A program made the translations under genes and the position numbers. Below, piece by piece: positions 41,972 to 45,023 of a stretch of DNA of 45,023 nt (the stretch's first letter is position 1; each line of letters starts with the position of its first letter). The notes beneath the pieces were generated by a model. The model did not search any database, was not told the DNA's origin, and worked only from the letters and a program-made list of their open reading frames with translations. Source of the stretch: Pseudostreptobacillus hongkongensis (GTDB lineage Bacteria; Fusobacteriota; Fusobacteriia; Fusobacteriales; Leptotrichiaceae). The DNA lies in contig NZ_LOHY01000143.1 in assembly GCF_001559795.1 (NCBI RefSeq), positions 1-45,023 on the forward strand. Reading direction: 5' to 3'.

Positions 41972-43179
41972 TTGGTATAGTAGGTGCGGGTGCATCTGGG
42001 GTATTGTGTGCAATTTTTGCTGCTAGTCGTGGGCATGATGTAGTTATTTTTGAAAGAAAAGATAGAATATTAAAGAAAGTTTTAGTTACAGGAAATGGAA
42101 CTTGTAATTACACAAATATTAATGCAAATTATTTAAATTATTTTTCAATAGAAGATAAAATTGATGAATATATATTTAAAAATTATGGTCCAAATGATGT
42201 AATAGAGTTTTTTAAGACTATAGGTATTGAGCCAAGTGTTGAAGAAAGAGGGAAAGTATATCCTATATCTTTTCAAGCATCTAGTTTAGTTGATGCTTTA
42301 AGATTTAAATTAGAAAGTTTTAAAAATATAGATATTAAACTAGATTTTGATGTAAAAAAAATTAGAAAGAAAAATAGTAAATTTAATATAACTAGTCAAA
42401 ATGATGAAACTATTTCAGTTGATAAGTTAGTTCTTGCAAGTGGAGGTAATTCTTATCAAGAGTTAGGATCTAATGGTTCAGGATATGAACTGGCATCTAA
42501 AATGGGACATAGTATTAGTAAAATATACCCAATACTTGTGCAACTTAAATCAGATAAGAAGTATATAAAAGGGCTTGAAGGTGTTAAGATGAAAGTTGTT
42601 TTATCTGTTTATAACAAAAAGGAATTTTTAAGATCTGATAGTAATGAATTATTATTTACACCATATGGAATTTCAGGACCAACAGTTTTCAATTTATCAT
42701 ATTTAACAGCATTATATAATATTGAAGATCTTAATTTTTATGTTGATTTCATGCCTAAATATGATGAAAAAACTTTAAAAGAGATGTTAATATATAGAAA
42801 AAATAATATGAAGTATATGAGTGCAGAATATTTCTTAAACGGTTTGGTTAATAAAAAATTAGGTCAATTTTTACTTAAATATGTAGGACTTGAAAAATTA
42901 AATATGAGTATAGATAAGATTGATGATAAAATTATAGATAAATTAGTTACTATTCTTAAAAATTATCATATTAAAGTATTTGATACTACAGGATATTCAA
43001 ATGCTCAAGTAACAGCAGGGGGAATATTGGTTAAAGAAATTAATAATAAGACCTTTGAGTCTAAAATGGTTAAAGATATGTATATTATAGGTGAAGTGTT
43101 AGATGTATTTGGTGATTGTGGAGGATATAATTTAACTTGGTGCTTCATAACAGGTATGCATGTTGGAAAAAATATATAA
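41965..43179 (+). CDS. NAD(P)/FAD-dependent oxidoreductase, HI0933/BaiN family
   Basis: A 404-residue flavoprotein. The N-terminal dinucleotide-binding motif is GIVGAGASGVLCAIFAA (GxGxxG) with the acidic residue FERKDR at the end of the second strand. The family hallmark KVLVTGNGTCNYTN follows around residues 39-52, and a second FAD motif reads LGSNGSGYELA. The C-terminal GEVLDVFGDCGGYNLTWCFITG closes the FAD site. HI0933-like proteins have no settled physiological reaction; BaiN is one that acts on bile acids, which should not be assumed here. The start is GTG, inside the end of queH and preceded by GAGAAGG, so translation is coupled. Family is firm, substrate unknown. Confidence 0.9.
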   Translation: MLIGIVGAGASGVLCAIFAASRGHDVVIFERKDRILKKVLVTGNGTCNYTNINANYLNYFSIEDKIDEYIFKNYGPNDVIEFFKTIGIEPSVEERGKVYPISFQASSLVDALRFKLESFKNIDIKLDFDVKKIRKKNSKFNITSQNDETISVDKLVLASGGNSYQELGSNGSGYELASKMGHSISKIYPILVQLKSDKKYIKGLEGVKMKVVLSVYNKKEFLRSDSNELLFTPYGISGPTVFNLSYLTALYNIEDLNFYVDFMPKYDEKTLKEMLIYRKNNMKYMSAEYFLNGLVNKKLGQFLLKYVGLEKLNMSIDKIDDKIIDKLVTILKNYHIKVFDTTGYSNAQVTAGGILVKEINNKTFESKMVKDMYIIGEVLDVFGDCGGYNLTWCFITGMHVGKNI

Positions 43180-43194
43180 AGAGGTATAATTCAA

Positions 43195-44790
43195 ATGTTA
43201 AGAATGACAAATATTAAGGTTAATATAGAACATAATATAGATGATGTTTTATTTCAAATAAAAAAATTTTTAAATCTTAAAGATATAGAAAAATATAGAA
43301 TTACAGGAAGAGCTATAGATGCAAGAAATAAGAATGCAATAAAATATGTATATAGTATAGATTTTGAAGCACCTAAGCATATTTATGATAATGTGGAAGA
43401 ATATAAAAATTTACAAGTAGTTGAAGAATATGTGTATCCTCAAAAATATGTTAATGATTATAAAGGTTTAAGACCGGTAGTTATAGGAACAGGTCCTGCT
43501 GGTATGTTTGCTGGTTTAATACTAGCTATAGCAGGTTTAAGACCGATAATATTAGAGCGTGGAAAAGCTGTTAAAGAAAGAGTTGATGATGTATATAACT
43601 TTTTTAATAATGGAACTTTAAATGAAGAATCGAATGTTCAATATGGTGAAGGTGGAGCAGGAACTTTTTCAGATGGTAAATTAACAACTAATACGCACAA
43701 TATTAGAATAAAAAAAGTTATAGAAGAATTAATAGATTCCGGAGCTAATAAAGAAATTGAATATATTTCTAAACCACATTTAGGAACAGATGAACTTATT
43801 AAAATTGTAGAAAATATTAGAAAAAAAGTTATAAAATTAGGTGGAGAATATTTATTTGAAACTAAATTTATAGACTTTGAAGAAGAAAATAATATTCTTA
43901 AGTCTATACTTGTAGAAAATTTAAAAACTAAAGAAAAATATACTATAGAAACTGATAATGCAATACTTGCCATAGGTCATAGTGCAAGAGATACGTTTGA
44001 AATGCTATATAATAATAAACTAGATATATCTAAAAAACCATTTTCTGTTGGAGTTAGAATAGAACATAAACAAGAAATGATTAATAAGTCTCAATATGGA
44101 AAATATTTTGATAAATTGCCACCTGCAGAATATAAATTACATGTTAGAAATGAAAATAGTCGTGGAGTTTATACTTTTTGTATGTGTCCTGGTGGTGTAG
44201 TTGTTCCATCTTCTAGTGAGAAAAATAGATTAGTTGTAAATGGAATGAGTTATAGTAAAAGAGATCTTGAAAATGCAAATTCAGCTTTACTTGTAAATGT
44301 TATGCCTGAAGATTTAGGAGAACATGTTTTATCAGGTATGTATTTTCAAAGAGAATTAGAAGAAAAAGCCTTTATAATGGGTGGATCTAATTATAAAGCT
44401 CCAGTCCAACTTGTTGTTGATTTTATAAATAATAGAAAATCAACAAGAATAGGAAATGTTAAACCTAGTTATTCTATAGGCTATACATTATCTAATATGA
44501 ATGAACTGTTTCCAGACTTTATATCTCAAGCATTAAGAGATGGACTTCCAAAATTTGATAATAAACTTAAAGGTTTTGCTTCAAAAGATGCTATAATTAC
44601 TGGAGTTGAAAGTAGAAGTTCATCCCCTATTAGAATAAATAGAGATGATGATTTAAATTCGAGTGTTAAAGGACTTATCCCTTCTGGAGAAGGAGCGGGT
44701 TATGCTGGAGGAATAATGAGTGCTGCTGTTGATGGAATAAGATGTGCAGAACAAGTTATAGAAAATATTTTAAATTTAAAAGGTGAGTAA
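43195..44790 (+). CDS. FAD-dependent oxidoreductase, COG2509-like
   Basis: A 531-residue flavoprotein of the uncharacterised FAD-dependent dehydrogenase group. An N-terminal alpha/beta domain of about 95 residues precedes the FAD motif VVIGTGPAGMFAGLILA (GxGxxG), then LERGKAVKERV. YGEGGAGTFSDGKL is the strongest family block, and LAIGHSARDTF plus CMCPGGVVVPSSSE are also conserved. The C-terminal GEGAGYAGGIMSAAVDGI completes the FAD site. The reaction is not known. It starts 15 bases after the preceding flavoprotein gene with AGAGG upstream, so the two probably belong to one operon with queH. I see nothing truncated in it. Confidence 0.9.
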   Translation: MLRMTNIKVNIEHNIDDVLFQIKKFLNLKDIEKYRITGRAIDARNKNAIKYVYSIDFEAPKHIYDNVEEYKNLQVVEEYVYPQKYVNDYKGLRPVVIGTGPAGMFAGLILAIAGLRPIILERGKAVKERVDDVYNFFNNGTLNEESNVQYGEGGAGTFSDGKLTTNTHNIRIKKVIEELIDSGANKEIEYISKPHLGTDELIKIVENIRKKVIKLGGEYLFETKFIDFEEENNILKSILVENLKTKEKYTIETDNAILAIGHSARDTFEMLYNNKLDISKKPFSVGVRIEHKQEMINKSQYGKYFDKLPPAEYKLHVRNENSRGVYTFCMCPGGVVVPSSSEKNRLVVNGMSYSKRDLENANSALLVNVMPEDLGEHVLSGMYFQRELEEKAFIMGGSNYKAPVQLVVDFINNRKSTRIGNVKPSYSIGYTLSNMNELFPDFISQALRDGLPKFDNKLKGFASKDAIITGVESRSSSPIRINRDDDLNSSVKGLIPSGEGAGYAGGIMSAAVDGIRCAEQVIENILNLKGE

Positions 44791-44829
44791 GATGGCATTA
44801 TAAAAGATAACATTAAAACCAACTTTTTA

Positions 44830-45009
44830 ATGCATGTTATAAGAGTTTTATTACTTTTATTTACTATGTTTTTCTTCATTATTTCATACTATTACAAAGG
44901 TTATTTAATATTTTCTTTAATATTATTTACATTTTTTATTATTACAATAATCAAAAAGCATGGAAATATAGAATTATTAAAATATCTAGTTGAAAATAAA
45001 GGGAATTAA
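44830..45009 (+). CDS. Small membrane protein, 59 codons, start uncertain
   Basis: A short reading frame starts MHVIRVLLLL and ends YLVENKGN. It has two hydrophobic stretches (about residues 4-20 and 25-41) and a charged C-terminus, and I recognise no family. The ATG at 44830 has no good ribosome site. A better-placed ATG at 44792, after GGTGAGTAAG, is in another frame and stops after three codons. A one-base difference would join it to this frame and add about 13 residues. The codon pattern and hydrophobicity look like a real protein, but start and integrity are uncertain. The window ends 14 bases later. Confidence 0.4.
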   Translation: MHVIRVLLLLFTMFFFIISYYYKGYLIFSLILFTFFIITIIKKHGNIELLKYLVENKGN

Positions 45010-45023
45010 AAGGGGCTGTTGCA

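Noticed and set aside
1-45023. CRISPR arrays, insertion sequences, prophage, integrons, tRNA or rRNA genes
   Set aside because: I looked for regularly spaced repeats, transposase or integrase genes, and tRNA-like cloverleaf ends and saw none.

Overview
The window is about 45 kb of very AT-rich DNA (I estimate 26-28% GC by eye) with tightly packed genes, TTG and GTG starts, strong AGGAGG-type ribosome binding sites and consensus sigma-70-like promoters. The gene set combines a long Alu-type SRP RNA, lipoproteins, meso-diaminopimelate synthesis through an N-acetylated route (dapB, dapH), an L,D-transpeptidase, QueH and a ThiXYZ importer. Together with the base composition this suggests a member of the Fusobacteriota, probably Leptotrichiaceae near Streptobacillus or Sneathia. 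That assignment is an inference from style and content; no marker gene search was run.

Layout. 1-5.1 kb: a glycolipid glycosyltransferase split by a G8 tract, the SRP RNA with its own promoter and terminator, a GNAT-CDF fusion and an RlhA-like U32 protein. 5.1-8.7 kb, minus strand: a LysR regulator, a TPP riboswitch and the thiX-thiY-thiZ pyrimidine importer. 8.7-9.4 kb: a sparse stretch with a decayed PTS EIIC start. 9.3-19.4 kb, plus strand: efp, a secreted nuclease, MATE, dgt, a TrmB-type regulator, a PDZ-less rseP, trmL, metG, a TPR protein and a thioredoxin-like lipoprotein. 19.5-21.8 kb, minus strand: psuK-psuG (pseudouridine catabolism) followed by a small membrane protein. 21.8-22.0 kb: a candidate short transcript. 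22.1-33.2 kb, plus strand: O-methyltransferase, DigH-like lipoprotein, uvrB, ArsC/Spx-like protein, xseA, dCMP deaminase, smc and L,D-transpeptidase. 33.2-45 kb: yhhQ and a QueL-like radical SAM gene behind an unclassified structured leader, yitT, crr, a second MATE, SDR, dapB, dapH, TPR protein, queH, two flavoproteins and a small membrane ORF at the end.

How the genes work together. The strongest theme is salvage and modification of RNA bases. YhhQ, a probable queuine lyase and QueH would import and reprocess queuosine precursors. PsuK/PsuG break down pseudouridine, and TrmL, a TrmR-like methyltransferase and the U32 protein modify RNA. A second theme is envelope work (DapB/DapH, L,D-transpeptidase, DigH-like hydrolase, RseP, glycolipid synthesis). 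A third is nucleotide and genome maintenance (dGTPase, dCMP deaminase, UvrB, XseA, SMC).

Most of the window is conserved chromosomal housekeeping. I see no CRISPR array, insertion sequence, prophage or tRNA/rRNA gene. The points most worth following are the G8 tract in the glycosyltransferase, the PDZ-less RseP, the queuine-salvage pair with its leader, and the orphan short transcription unit between psuK and the methyltransferase gene.
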